A DNA stretch of 61,654 nt, taken from positions 1 to 61,654 of the forward strand of contig JAFTRQ010000068.1 of assembly GCA_017462125.1 (NCBI GenBank). Direction: 5' to 3'. The notes under the pieces were generated by a model. The model saw nothing but the letters and a program-made list of their open reading frames with translations, was not told the DNA's origin and made no database searches. Made by a program: the position numbers and the translations under genes. Below are positions 26,075-34,964 of this stretch, piece by piece (within the stretch, counting starts at the first letter, position 1; every line of letters begins with the position of its first letter). Source of the DNA: Clostridia bacterium (GTDB lineage Bacteria; Bacillota_A; Clostridia; Oscillospirales; CAG-272).

Positions 26075-28510
26075 TTAACCTGTTACAGCCTCGGTTTCCT
26101 GTTCTGTTACTTGCTCCGATCCGGCTTCCTCGGAAGTGGCTTCGGAGTTAGTTTCGGTTTCTGCTTCTGTCTCTTCAGAAGAGCCGTCTGCAGTACCTTC
26201 GCTTTCCGTATCGGAGCCAACCTCCTCGGATTCCTCCTCGACAACGACCTCAAAGCCGTTAAATCCGTACGTTGTCATGATCTCGGGATAATTCTTGTAA
26301 GCATAGTTCATATCAAAGGGAATATCGGGGATCGCTTCGATCGAACCGCTATCGGTATATTGCCACATTCCAAGATGATCGCCGTACAGCGCGGTGTTCC
26401 AAGCGGGATTTTCATCCGTAGGATATCTTGCGTACCAAATTTCAAACAGATCGATCATATTGTCGGTCTGCATGATGTTGAACAAAAATTCATTGTTCAC
26501 GTACAGACCCGTATAATAGCCGCCCTTTTGCAGAATAGAGAAGAACTCAAGACACATTTCCGTAAGGGTAGGAGCGGCGATCTTGCTGGGATAATAATCC
26601 TCGGAGGGAACGTCCTCAATATCAAGATAGATCGGATACTCGAACTGCTTGCCCTCAAGCCAGGTCAGCAGAAGCGTTGCGTCTGCCTTGATCTGCTTTA
26701 CGTTGGTGGAATATGTGAAGAAATAAACCCCGACGTCAAGCCCTGCGGCCTTAGCACCCTCATAATCCATTTCAAAGGTTGCATCAATTCCGCCAAGCGT
26801 GCCGTTTTCGCGAACTGTGCTTCCAACCTTCAATATAACGTAATCGATACCCGCAGCCTTGATCGCCTCCCAATCCAAGGGCTTGTAGCTTCCGTCAGCA
26901 TTGACCTCAGGGTTGTATTTGGAAACGTCGATACCTTTCGCGAGAACTGTGCTGTTATCTGCGTACGCATCGTCTAAAATTTCGCTGTAGAATCTGTAAT
27001 TACCAACGTAGTAGAAGCCGCAATCACAGGTGTATATAGTGTATCCCATTTGCGATACTGTAGGCATAACAACCGTTTCCTTAAACTTGTGGCCAAGCGG
27101 AGCGGTTATATTTGTTTCATATTTGTATTCGCATTCACAGGTGAAAACAGTCTTTCCCGTTTCTGTGCAGGTGGGCTCTACAACCTCTTCTTCAAACGTA
27201 TGCCCCTTGCAGATAACGAAATCAGACTTGTAGCTGTAGCCGCAATCACAGGTGTAGGTTGTGAAGCCTTCCGTCGTGCAGGTAGGCTCTGTAACAACAG
27301 CCACCGCAGTGTGACCGTTCGGCTTTACAAAATTATCGGTATAGAAATAACCGCAATCACAGGTGTAAACAGTATAACCCTGTTCGGTGCAGGTAGGTTC
27401 GATTATTTCGGTGCCAAAGCTGTGATCCTTGGGAGCTACGTAATCGGAGGTATATGTGAATCCGCAATCACAGGTGTAGGTAGTAAAGCCCTCCTTCGTG
27501 CAGGTAGGTGCTGTTACAACAGCCACCGCGGTGTGACCAACAGGCTCAACGTAATCGGAAGCATATGTAAATCCGCATTCGCACGTAAAGGTCGTGTATC
27601 CCTTAGCGGTGCAGGTGGGCTCTGTGATCAAGAAATCAAATTCGTGCTCCTCGGGATCTGTATGATCGGAGATGAAGCTGTAGCCGCAATCACAAACGTA
27701 GGTTGTAAAGCCAACCTCGGTGCAGGTGGGCTCTGTAACGGTCGTGTCAAAGCTGTGCCCCAAAGGTACGGTGTGATCCGTAACGTAACCAAAACCGCAT
27801 TCGCACTCATAGGTCGTAAAGCCTTCCTCCGTACAGGTCGGTGCAGTTACCGTGCTTGTCAACTTGTGACCCAGCGTTTTTACGTAGTCGGTTACAAAAG
27901 TATAACCGCAGAAGCAGGTATACGTGGTGTATCCTGCGTTAATGCAATCGGGGGAGGTGATCTTTTTTTCAAGCGTATGACCCAAGGGCTCTGTATAATC
28001 GGTTTTGTAGTAGAATCCACAGGAGCAAATATAGGTTGTGTAGCCCTCCTCCGTGCAGGTAGGAGTGATCGCCACCTTCTGGAAAATGTGCCCGATCGGC
28101 TCCTTGTAGCCGTCCGTAAACGAGTATCCGCAAATATCACATTTGTGATCTGTATAGCCGACGCTGTCACAGCTCGGTTTTACAACCGTGTCGATCAAGG
28201 AATGACCGGTTGGCGGGATCACGTCGACTACAAAGCGGTCACCGCATTGACAAACGTGCTCGGTGTAGCCCTCGCTGTCGCAATCTCTCGGATATTTCGT
28301 AGCTGTATAATCATGACCCGTTGCGGGAATGGAATTGCTTTCCTTTATCTTTCCGCATTTGCTGCACTCGCGAACAGCCTTGCCTTCCTCCGTACAGGTG
28401 GGAGAGAATACCTTATCCTCGTATTCGTGTATACAAGCATTACAGGATGTGATCGCAAGCAAAGCCGTGATCAGAATCGACAGCAAAACAATCAATCTTA
28501 TCGTTTTCAT
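26075..28510 (-). CDS. GH25 lysozyme-like lipoprotein with 13 cysteine-rich repeats
   Basis: An 811-residue secreted lipoprotein. The signal peptide ends in AITSC (Cys 23). Residues 28-511 are 13 tandem repeats of about 37 residues. Residues ~525-755 form a GH25 (Chalaropsis-type muramidase) domain: GIDVSKYN, VILKVGST, VYFFTY, the catalytic-acid region YLDIED, and MWQYTDSG. The last ~55 residues are Glu/Ser/Thr-rich low complexity. GH25 enzymes cleave the glycan strand of peptidoglycan, so this may remodel the own wall or attack other cells. The repeats may be a spacer or a metal-binding stalk. GGAGA lies 7 bases before the ATG. It is 17 bases downstream of rsmA, so it may be cotranscribed with it. 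Confidence 0.88.
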   Translation of the reverse strand: MKTIRLIVLLSILITALLAITSCNACIHEYEDKVFSPTCTEEGKAVRECSKCGKIKESNSIPATGHDYTATKYPRDCDSEGYTEHVCQCGDRFVVDVIPPTGHSLIDTVVKPSCDSVGYTDHKCDICGYSFTDGYKEPIGHIFQKVAITPTCTEEGYTTYICSCGFYYKTDYTEPLGHTLEKKITSPDCINAGYTTYTCFCGYTFVTDYVKTLGHKLTSTVTAPTCTEEGFTTYECECGFGYVTDHTVPLGHSFDTTVTEPTCTEVGFTTYVCDCGYSFISDHTDPEEHEFDFLITEPTCTAKGYTTFTCECGFTYASDYVEPVGHTAVAVVTAPTCTKEGFTTYTCDCGFTYTSDYVAPKDHSFGTEIIEPTCTEQGYTVYTCDCGYFYTDNFVKPNGHTAVAVVTEPTCTTEGFTTYTCDCGYSYKSDFVICKGHTFEEEVVEPTCTETGKTVFTCECEYKYETNITAPLGHKFKETVVMPTVSQMGYTIYTCDCGFYYVGNYRFYSEILDDAYADNSTVLAKGIDVSKYNPEVNADGSYKPLDWEAIKAAGIDYVILKVGSTVRENGTLGGIDATFEMDYEGAKAAGLDVGVYFFTYSTNVKQIKADATLLLTWLEGKQFEYPIYLDIEDVPSEDYYPSKIAAPTLTEMCLEFFSILQKGGYYTGLYVNNEFLFNIMQTDNMIDLFEIWYARYPTDENPAWNTALYGDHLGMWQYTDSGSIEAIPDIPFDMNYAYKNYPEIMTTYGFNGFEVVVEEESEEVGSDTESEGTADGSSEETEAETETNSEATSEEAGSEQVTEQETEAVTG
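26978..28429 (-). repeat. Thirteen tandem ~111-bp coding repeats
   Basis: Encodes units of about 37 residues with the pattern PTCTEEG, F/YTTYTC-x-CG, and a closing GH or similar. Most have three Cys and one His at fixed spacing; the first, third and thirteenth are degenerate (the thirteenth lacks the first Cys). Nucleotide similarity between units is high enough to permit recombination and copy-number change. Confidence 0.9.
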
Positions 28511-28527
28511 AATTGTATCTCCATATG

Positions 28528-29397
28528 TTAGCCGTGAATCTCCCTATAGATCAGATCTGAGAGCGCGCAGAAATCCGCAACGGTCAGCTTTTCACCGCGA
28601 ACGTCTGCCCTATGACCGCACTGAATGATCATCTCGGTAAGACGCTCCTTGCTGATTTCGGGAAAGCCTGTTGAAAGCGAATTGGGAAGCGTTTTGCGCC
28701 TCTGCTCAAAAGCCGCCTTTACGGTTCGGAAGAATAGCTCCTCATCGATGGGTACGATCGGCTTTTCCTTCCAAAGATCGATGCGCACAACACTTGAAGT
28801 GACCTTGGGAGGGGGCATAAAGCGGTCAGCGCTGACGGTAAAGAGCATATTCGCATCTCCGTAATAGTCGATAGCCGCCGTGATCGCGCCGCAATTCTTT
28901 TTACCTGCTCCCGCCGCAAGCCTTTCGGCAACCTCTGTCTGTACCATAACGGTGATGCTGTCAAAGGGAAGCTTGCTTTCGATCAGCTTCATAAGAATCG
29001 GCGTTGTAATGTAGTAGGGCAGGTTAGCGCATACCGCAACCTTTCCCATTTCGAAGTAAGGCGCAAGAATACTTGCAATATCCGCCTTCATAATATCCTC
29101 GTTGATCACCGTTACGTTCTTATATCCGTCAAGCGTGTACTTCAGAACGGGGATCAATCCGCTATCGATCTCAAAAGCAACGACGCGGGAGTATCTCTCG
29201 CACAGCTCTCGGGTCATACAGCCAATACCGGGGCCGATCTCCACAACGGTAATATCCTTATCGTCGTTGCAGGCGTCGGCAATATCCTCAACCGTCATAT
29301 TGTCGGTCAAGAAATTCTGACCGAATTCCTTTTTGAAGCTGAGACCGAACATATCCATTATTTGTTTTATCGTTTTGGGGTCGCAAAGATTAAGCAT
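28528..29397 (-). CDS. rsmA: 16S rRNA dimethyladenosine transferase RsmA/KsgA
   Basis: A 289-residue SAM-dependent methyltransferase that dimethylates two adjacent adenines near the 3' end of 16S rRNA. It has KEFGQNFL near residues 23-30, the SAM-binding EIGPGIG, the catalytic NLPYYIT, and the C-terminal helical domain with RFMPPPKVTSSVV. The length matches the family. GGAG precedes the ATG by 5 bases. It lies 12 bases after the RlmL-like gene. Confidence 0.95.
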   Translation of the reverse strand: MLNLCDPKTIKQIMDMFGLSFKKEFGQNFLTDNMTVEDIADACNDDKDITVVEIGPGIGCMTRELCERYSRVVAFEIDSGLIPVLKYTLDGYKNVTVINEDIMKADIASILAPYFEMGKVAVCANLPYYITTPILMKLIESKLPFDSITVMVQTEVAERLAAGAGKKNCGAITAAIDYYGDANMLFTVSADRFMPPPKVTSSVVRIDLWKEKPIVPIDEELFFRTVKAAFEQRRKTLPNSLSTGFPEISKERLTEMIIQCGHRADVRGEKLTVADFCALSDLIYREIHG

Positions 29398-29409
29398 AAT
29401 TGCTCCTTT

Positions 29410-30612
29410 TTACTTGCTGAATTTTTTATTGCTTTCCTTTCGGAAATCCTTGTGCTTGCCGTCCTTTCGCTCGAAGGGGCGGTCATTTCTGAACTCTGCA
29501 GGCTTAAAGAATTGATACAGAGTGCAGGGAAGCATGCCGTTGTAAAGCTTTCTCGTCTTGTCCGCCTTGCGACCGTAAAGCTTTTCAAAATAATCGCAGG
29601 AGGTGATCACGTAGATGTGCCAAGGCTCAAAATTGCGGAAATGCCTGCCAAGATCTCGGTAAAGAGCCTCAATATCCTTCATATCACCCATTCTTTCTCC
29701 GTACGGAGGGTTGCAAACGATCGTGCCGCGCCTGTCTGCAGGCTTCTCGATCCTTCTCGCGTCACAGCTGAAGATGTTGATATTCTCCTCAACTCCCGCA
29801 CGAAGCGCATTTTCATAGGTCACGTCAAGCATATCCTCGTCAATGTCGGATGCCCAAGCCTCAAATTTGGAGTCATTGATCCGAAAAGACTCGGCTTCCT
29901 CTCTTGCAAGGCGCCACATACCGGAATCGATCCGAGGAAAGGCTTCTGCGGAAAAGCCTCTGTTCAGACCCGGCGCAATCCTTCTCGCTATCATGGCCGC
30001 CTCGATCGCGATCGTACCCGAGCCGCAAAAGGGATCCCAGAAGAGAATATCCTCAGATGGCCTTGATGTAAGCGCGATCGCCGCCGCCAAGGTTTCGCGC
30101 AACGGTGCCGCACCTGCTTCGGGACGGTATCCGCGCTTGTGAAGCGCCACTCCCGAGGTGTCGATCATCAGCATCGCCTCATCCTTCAGAATGAAGAATT
30201 CAACCTTGTATTTAACCGCAGTCTCGTCAAACCAAGCAATGCCGTATGCACCGGAAAGTCTGTCAACGATTGCCTTCTTGACAATGCTCTGACAGTCGGG
30301 AATAGAGGTAAGCTTGCTTTTGATCGAGTGACCGGTAACAGGGAATTGGTCCAACTTTCCGATCCAATCCTCCCAACGAATCGCATTCGTACCGTCAAAA
30401 AGCTCCGTGAAGCTCTCCGCGTGGAATCTGCCGAGCACGATAAATACTCTCTCGGCCAAGCGAAGATTTATGTTAACGCGAGGAATATCCTTTTCCTCAC
30501 CCTCAAAAAGAACGCGCCCATCGATCGTCTCAACGCGCTTGAGACCGAGTGCGTCAATCTCCTCGCCAAGCTGACGCTCAAGACCGAAGAGACAAGTTGC
30601 CGCAAGTAGCAT
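29410..30612 (-). CDS. THUMP-domain class I SAM-dependent RNA methyltransferase (RlmL-N/YpsC type)
   Basis: A 400-residue protein. The N-terminal ~160 residues are a THUMP RNA-binding region. A Rossmann methyltransferase part follows, with DPFCGSGTIAIEAA (about residues 192-205) and the catalytic NPPYGERMG (about residues 298-306). This is the RlmL/YpsC family that makes N2-methylguanosine in 23S rRNA, although the exact target here is inferred. The C-terminus is a basic tail. AAAGG lies about 9 bases upstream of the ATG. It is the first gene of a minus-strand unit with rsmA and perhaps the GH25 lipoprotein gene. Confidence 0.88.
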   Translation of the reverse strand: MLLAATCLFGLERQLGEEIDALGLKRVETIDGRVLFEGEEKDIPRVNINLRLAERVFIVLGRFHAESFTELFDGTNAIRWEDWIGKLDQFPVTGHSIKSKLTSIPDCQSIVKKAIVDRLSGAYGIAWFDETAVKYKVEFFILKDEAMLMIDTSGVALHKRGYRPEAGAAPLRETLAAAIALTSRPSEDILFWDPFCGSGTIAIEAAMIARRIAPGLNRGFSAEAFPRIDSGMWRLAREEAESFRINDSKFEAWASDIDEDMLDVTYENALRAGVEENINIFSCDARRIEKPADRRGTIVCNPPYGERMGDMKDIEALYRDLGRHFRNFEPWHIYVITSCDYFEKLYGRKADKTRKLYNGMLPCTLYQFFKPAEFRNDRPFERKDGKHKDFRKESNKKFSK

Positions 30613-30664
30613 AATAAAGACCTTTCAGTATAAAATAATATTTATAAACAATCATTCAAAATAC

Positions 30665-30693
30665 ATTATAATATATTTTTCGCGTTTTGTCAA
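30665..30693 (-). promoter_or_regulatory. Promoter of the RlmL-like/rsmA unit
   Basis: Minus-strand TTGACA (30688-30693), 17 bases, TATAAT (30665-30670): perfect consensus. Confidence 0.88.
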
Positions 30694-30696
30694 TAA

Positions 30697-30723
30697 AAAC
30701 AGGGTTGATTTTCAACCCTGTTT
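30697..30723 (-). terminator. Terminator after rmuC
   Basis: AAACAGGGTTGA (30697-30708) pairs with TCAACCCTGTTT at 30712-30723; the minus strand continues into TTTTTATT. It touches the next promoter. Confidence 0.88.
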
Positions 30724-30729
30724 CCAAAC

Positions 30730-32070
30730 TTATTCAATTCCGTCGTCGGAATCGGTGCTTCCTTCAAGTCCAAGTATCTCCTCCGAGCGATCGATCGCCG
30801 TCTCTTCGATTGATCTCAGCTTTTTCTGTATGATCTCGTTTCGGTACTGTGCATCGTCAAGAGATCTGCCCGCCTCGTCGATCTTCTTCTTTGCTTTTGA
30901 AAGAACTGTCGAGAAGGTCTCATACTGAGACTTCACGGCAGAAAGAATCTTTCTAACCTCGTTTGCCTTTTCATTGATCGCGGCGATACGGAATCCCATA
31001 GAAAGGGAATTGAGCAGTGCCGTGATGGTAGAAGGACCTGCGATCATAATGCCGAATTCGCTTTGTAAACGCTCAGAAATACCGTTTGGCGAGGATGCGA
31101 TCTCCGCATATAAGCCTTCACACGCAAGATACATAATTGCAAACGGCGTTGTCTTTGGCACGACGATATATTTTCTGATCGATCTTGCTTCCTTGATCAC
31201 GCGCTCCTCAAGTGCCTTTCTTGCCAAAGCAACACCGTCGGGATCCGCCCTGTCTGCGGCATCGCAAAGTCTGACGTAATCCTCCATTGGGAATTTTGAG
31301 TCAACAGGGAGGTATACGGTTTCGCTGTAGCCTTCGCCGGAAGGAATCTTGATGGCAAACTCCACTCTTTCCGAGGATGAATTGTCGGGCGCGTAGTTTT
31401 CCACGTACATATTCGGGATCGTCTGATCGAAAATATTGCCAAGCTGTACCTCCGCCCACGTTCCTCTTGCCTTTACGTTTGTAAGAACGCGATTCAAAGA
31501 CGTAATATGATCGGTGATACCGCCCGACATCTCCTTCATCTCACCGAGCGCGCGATAGAGATTCTCAAGCTGACCCGAAACGGTCTTGAATGAGCTGTCA
31601 AGACGCTGTGAAAGGGTAGTCGTCAGCTTTTCATCAACGATACTTCGCATTTCATCAAGCTTTTTCTCGTTGCTCTCGCGTATCTTTTCAAGAGAATCGG
31701 ACAGCCTTCGGCTCTGAACCTCGTTCATCTCCGCGTTCTTTTCTCTGATCAGATTGATTCCCGTAGACATCTCCCGATAGATCCTGATCAACTGCTCTCG
31801 GTTTGTATCCGACAAGGCTTCGATCCTCTTGTTGATCTGCTCGATCTTGGCAGAGGTCTCGACGCGCTGAGCCCGCCAAAGACCGTTTTGCTCGGTTCTG
31901 TTTCGGGAAAATTCGTTATATATGCTTTCCTTCAGCTCGTTGAATCTCTTTTCATCATGATTTTCATTTTTCAGCTTATTAATCTTGCCGATCAGAACGA
32001 ATAATGCTATCAGACAGGCAAGCGAGGCCACAAGCATCAATACACATAACGCAATTATCAAATGATCCAT
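30730..32070 (-). CDS. rmuC: DNA recombination protein RmuC
   Basis: A 446-residue protein. It has an N-terminal membrane anchor (residues ~3-27), a long coiled coil to about residue 190, then the RmuC nuclease-like domain. Family motifs are RGTWAEVQLGNI, VDSKFPMEDY, VVPKTTPFAIMYL and GPSTITALLNSLSMGFR. RmuC limits inversions and rearrangements at repeats, and its conserved domain resembles restriction-endonuclease folds. An acidic tail ends the protein. The start is backed by GGAGG 5 bases upstream and a -10 TATAAT at 32100-32105. Confidence 0.92.
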   Translation of the reverse strand: MDHLIIALCVLMLVASLACLIALFVLIGKINKLKNENHDEKRFNELKESIYNEFSRNRTEQNGLWRAQRVETSAKIEQINKRIEALSDTNREQLIRIYREMSTGINLIREKNAEMNEVQSRRLSDSLEKIRESNEKKLDEMRSIVDEKLTTTLSQRLDSSFKTVSGQLENLYRALGEMKEMSGGITDHITSLNRVLTNVKARGTWAEVQLGNIFDQTIPNMYVENYAPDNSSSERVEFAIKIPSGEGYSETVYLPVDSKFPMEDYVRLCDAADRADPDGVALARKALEERVIKEARSIRKYIVVPKTTPFAIMYLACEGLYAEIASSPNGISERLQSEFGIMIAGPSTITALLNSLSMGFRIAAINEKANEVRKILSAVKSQYETFSTVLSKAKKKIDEAGRSLDDAQYRNEIIQKKLRSIEETAIDRSEEILGLEGSTDSDDGIE

Positions 32071-32147
32071 ATCTACCTCCGTAATATTGTTTCTATCTCA
32101 TTATAGCACATCTGTACTTATTTGTCTTGGATAAATTGTAAACAATT

Positions 32148-32173
32148 AAGCCGCCACTTTTTTGTGGCGGCTT
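32148..32173 (-). terminator. Terminator after the MgtC-family gene
   Basis: AAGCCGCCAC (32148-32157) pairs with GTGGCGGCTT (32164-32173); the minus strand continues with AATTGTTT. Confidence 0.75.
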
Positions 32174-32176
32174 GCA

Positions 32177-32911
32177 TCAAGTCATTTCCTCAATATGATG
32201 GATGTAATCGATAGAGCGCAGGGCATCGATGATCTCGCTGTGAGATTTGTACTTTTTCAGCTCCTTGCTCTGTATGGTCAGCGCAACGGAATAAACGCTG
32301 AGTCCCGAATTGATGTACGCAGGATTGACCTCGATATCATCGATTCTCAGACCGAGCTTTCGGATCGTCGCAACGAAGCTTTGCAGATTTTCCTTGTTTT
32401 TCAGCTCAAGATGCACCTCAAAATGGTTGGACTTATTCTTGAAATGACGCTCCATTCTCGGGAAGAACGAAAGACAGATCATCATTGCTACAAATCCGAG
32501 GATCGAGACTGTATAGAAGCCCGCTCCGATCAGCAAACCCAAGAAGCCTACAGCCCAGAGTCCTGCGGCGGTGGTCAAGCCCTTGATCTGGCTCTTGGAG
32601 CTGAAAAGGATAGAATTGGAGCTGATGATCGCGATTGCAACGACAACGGCCGCTGAAATCAGAGGGAATCCGATTCCGAAGCTGACGATCAGGAAAAGAT
32701 CAAGCAGCATTGCCATCGTGGAGGCAAGGGAAACAAGCATAAAGGTACGCAATCCCGCCGCGTGACGCTTTGTAGAACGTTCCCAACCGATGATAGCTGA
32801 GAAAAGAACGGAAATGATCAGTCGAAGGAGTATGGACCAAATATCGATTCTGGAAGCCCATTCGCCAAGCAAAGTGCTAATGGGATCTATTGCAACAAAA
32901 ATATCAGGCAT
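32177..32911 (-). CDS. MgtC/SapB family membrane protein
   Basis: A 244-residue protein. Four or five N-terminal hydrophobic helices include the family motif IGWERSTKRHAAGLRTFMLV (about residues 40-59), and a cytoplasmic ACT-like C-terminal domain follows. MgtC-type proteins are linked to growth in low magnesium and to control of ATP synthase or phosphate uptake in pathogens; the role here is unknown. The ATG at 32911 is preferred because GAAAGGTG lies 7 bases upstream; extending further needs a TTG that overlaps this site. It follows the antiporter gene after 47 bases. Confidence 0.87.
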   Translation of the reverse strand: MPDIFVAIDPISTLLGEWASRIDIWSILLRLIISVLFSAIIGWERSTKRHAAGLRTFMLVSLASTMAMLLDLFLIVSFGIGFPLISAAVVVAIAIISSNSILFSSKSQIKGLTTAAGLWAVGFLGLLIGAGFYTVSILGFVAMMICLSFFPRMERHFKNKSNHFEVHLELKNKENLQSFVATIRKLGLRIDDIEVNPAYINSGLSVYSVALTIQSKELKKYKSHSEIIDALRSIDYIHHIEEMT

Positions 32912-32958
32912 TTCGGTTTCACCTTTCAAAGTGTAATTTTAATTTATTCAGAGACCGA

Positions 32959-34422
32959 TCAACGTCGGTTTCTGAATCTCCTGCGCTGTAGCTCGGAAAG
33001 CGCTTCAAATTGCTCGTCTGCGGCTTCAAGGAAGGCTTGCTCCTCGGGAGATATTTCAGGCTTCTCGGGCTCAGGCAGCTCTTCTCTGATCTTATTGATA
33101 CGCTCGATAAGGATCTCAACCTCACTCTTGGGAACACCGTTTTCATCGGTGACCTCAACGGGAGCGATCTCCTCGATAGAGTCAGAAATTGAGCCTGACA
33201 GGAACAGAGAAAGCTTAGCGCAAGCAGGGCCGATCAGCTCGTAAAGGATGCTGGAGGCAAGTATGATCGTTTGCAGATTCTCGCCGACCTCACCGCCAAG
33301 CGAACGTGCCGCCATCGCGGCAAGACCGATCGCAACGCCTGCCTGCGGAATCAACGCAAGGCCAAGATAATTTCTGATCCTTGCAGGTCTGCCCGTGCAA
33401 AGACAGCCGAGGAATGCGCCGCCGTACTTACCGATCATTCGGACGAAGAAGTACAGGATCGCGATCATAATGATCGGAACCGAGGTACTGCTTCCCGTAG
33501 AGGTGAAGAAGGAATCGATCTGCAGATTCAATCCCGAGCGAACAAAGAACAGAAGCATCACAGGCGGGCTGAAATAGTTCAACTGCTTGTAAAGCTTGTC
33601 GTCGCCCGAAACGTTAATATATACCATACCCATGGTAATGCAACCGAGCAGGGGAGAAATATCAAGCAAGGCGCAAATTCCGCAGAAAACAAACAGCATA
33701 CTGATCAAAATGATCAATCTGTTATCCGTGGTGCGCTTGGCAGGCATCAGAAACTTCAAGATCCATCCAAAGAATGCTCCGAGTATCATAACGCCGATGT
33801 TGATAACGATAGGCATGATCACCGTGCCGACGGAAAGAGCGTCTCCACCGTCGGAAAGCAACGTGCCTGCAACCGAAAGCGCAATGCTGAAGGCGATCAG
33901 GCTGAAAACGTCGTCAAGAGCGATGACCTGCAAAAGCGTGTCGACGAATTCGCCCTTTGCCTTTGACTGCCGAATGGTCATAGCGGTTGACGTGGGAGCG
34001 GTAGCCGCCGCAAGCGCCGAAAGCACGACCGAGAATACCATATCCAGCTTCAGCACGAAGAAAGTAAGGAAAAATACGAGAACAGCGGCAAATATTGCTT
34101 CAAACAGGGTGATCACAATGGTCTTTATACCGTTCTTTTTCAAGGAAGATACCTTAAAGAACTCACCTACGCTGAAGGCAATAAACGCAAGCGCGATATC
34201 CGAAATGAAATCCGTACCCTCAACAACGCTGCGGGGTACAAGATCGAGGCAGAAGGGGCCGATCAGAATACCGGCAATGATGTACGCGGTAACGTTTGGA
34301 AGTCGCAACAGCTTTGTGATTCTTGTCATGGCAAAGCCGGAAAAGAGCATTATCGAAACCGCAATAATGATAACCGCCGTGGGAGAAGATTCCGCTATTC
34401 TTGTGTAAAACCCATTCAGCAA
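32959..34422 (-). CDS. Cation:proton antiporter (CPA2/Kef-type)
   Basis: A 487-residue integral membrane protein with about 12 hydrophobic segments. It has the CPA2 pattern SPLLGCITMGMV and ALSALAAATAPTSTAMTIRQSK, and a ~100-residue acidic C-terminal tail. It exchanges Na+ or K+ for protons. The start is uncertain. Longer readings run past the promoter at 34520-34548, so they cannot be the start. A TTG at 34422 has AAGGAGG 8 bases upstream and begins before the first membrane helix, so I chose it; ATG codons at 34500 and 34458 lack such a site. Confidence 0.8.
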   Translation of the reverse strand: MLNGFYTRIAESSPTAVIIIAVSIMLFSGFAMTRITKLLRLPNVTAYIIAGILIGPFCLDLVPRSVVEGTDFISDIALAFIAFSVGEFFKVSSLKKNGIKTIVITLFEAIFAAVLVFFLTFFVLKLDMVFSVVLSALAAATAPTSTAMTIRQSKAKGEFVDTLLQVIALDDVFSLIAFSIALSVAGTLLSDGGDALSVGTVIMPIVINIGVMILGAFFGWILKFLMPAKRTTDNRLIILISMLFVFCGICALLDISPLLGCITMGMVYINVSGDDKLYKQLNYFSPPVMLLFFVRSGLNLQIDSFFTSTGSSTSVPIIMIAILYFFVRMIGKYGGAFLGCLCTGRPARIRNYLGLALIPQAGVAIGLAAMAARSLGGEVGENLQTIILASSILYELIGPACAKLSLFLSGSISDSIEEIAPVEVTDENGVPKSEVEILIERINKIREELPEPEKPEISPEEQAFLEAADEQFEALSELQRRRFRNRR

Positions 34423-34519
34423 AGCCGCCACCTCCTTAAAAAAATGAAAAAGACACATCAAAACAGCTCTTAAATAAGCTCTGTCTCGATACGTCTCCAT
34501 ATCTTTGTATCGTTCATAT

Positions 34520-34548
34520 ATTATACACCTTAATGTATGCTTTGTCAA
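34520..34548 (-). promoter_or_regulatory. Promoter of the antiporter-mgtC operon
   Basis: Minus-strand TTGACA (34543-34548), 17 bases, TATAAT (34520-34525). With the TTG start the leader is about 90 bases; it contains a short AGCTT/AAG-GCT hairpin. Confidence 0.88.
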
Positions 34549-34579
34549 TAGCTTTCGTGAAAAATAATTAATAATTTGG

Positions 34580-34609
34580 TTGACAGAATATCACAGGTTA
34601 TGATATAAT
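34580..34609 (+). promoter_or_regulatory. Promoter of the Dabb-TPR-DUF4037 operon
   Basis: TTGACA (34580-34585), 18 bases, TATAAT (34604-34609), divergent from the antiporter promoter 31 bases away. Confidence 0.85.
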
Positions 34610-34649
34610 GAACATAATAAAAAACCGTCGGTATTTGGAGGTATCGGAT

Positions 34650-34964
34650 ATGATCAGACACGTTATTATGTGGAGATTCAAGGATGAATACGAGGGCATG
34701 GATAAGGATGCTATCATGGACAAGGTCACGGCAATGTTCACCGAGCTCAAAAAAGTCATTCCCGAGATCAGATTTATGAGTGTTGAAAGAGACGTTTTGC
34801 GCAGTGAGCGGTCATACGATATGATCTATATCACGGAATTCGATTCGCTTGAAACGCTTGAAATTTATCGCGTGCATCCCGAGCACGTAAAGGTCGCGGC
34901 ATTCATACAGCAGATCAGAGTAGCGCAATCGGTTACGGATACCGAAAAAAGCGAGATCAGATGA
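34650..34964 (+). CDS. Dabb (stress-responsive alpha/beta barrel) family protein
   Basis: A 104-residue protein with the Dabb signature: an initial MIRHVIMWRFKD, KKVIPEIRF, the beta-strand YDMIYITEFDS, and YRVHPEHVKVAAFI with the conserved His. Dabb proteins are small dimeric ferredoxin-like barrels of varied function. The ATG at 34650 has GGAGGT 7 bases upstream; an upstream in-frame ATG at 34608 overlaps the -10 box and cannot be transcribed. The stop overlaps the next start (ATGATG), indicating translational coupling. Confidence 0.88.
   Translation: MIRHVIMWRFKDEYEGMDKDAIMDKVTAMFTELKKVIPEIRFMSVERDVLRSERSYDMIYITEFDSLETLEIYRVHPEHVKVAAFIQQIRVAQSVTDTEKSEIR

Noticed and set aside
26978..28429. 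Regular ~111-bp repetition that could suggest a CRISPR or satellite array
   Set aside because: The repeats are in frame, lack unique spacers, and encode a coherent Cys/His-rich protein with a signal peptide and GH25 domain.
27050..28531. Long open frame on the opposite strand of the GH25 repeat region
   Set aside because: It is antisense to a well-supported gene, low in family resemblance, and caused by the codon bias of the repeats. The same holds for other long antisense frames, such as 54666-56165 and 56482-57972 opposite the solute-binding paralogs.
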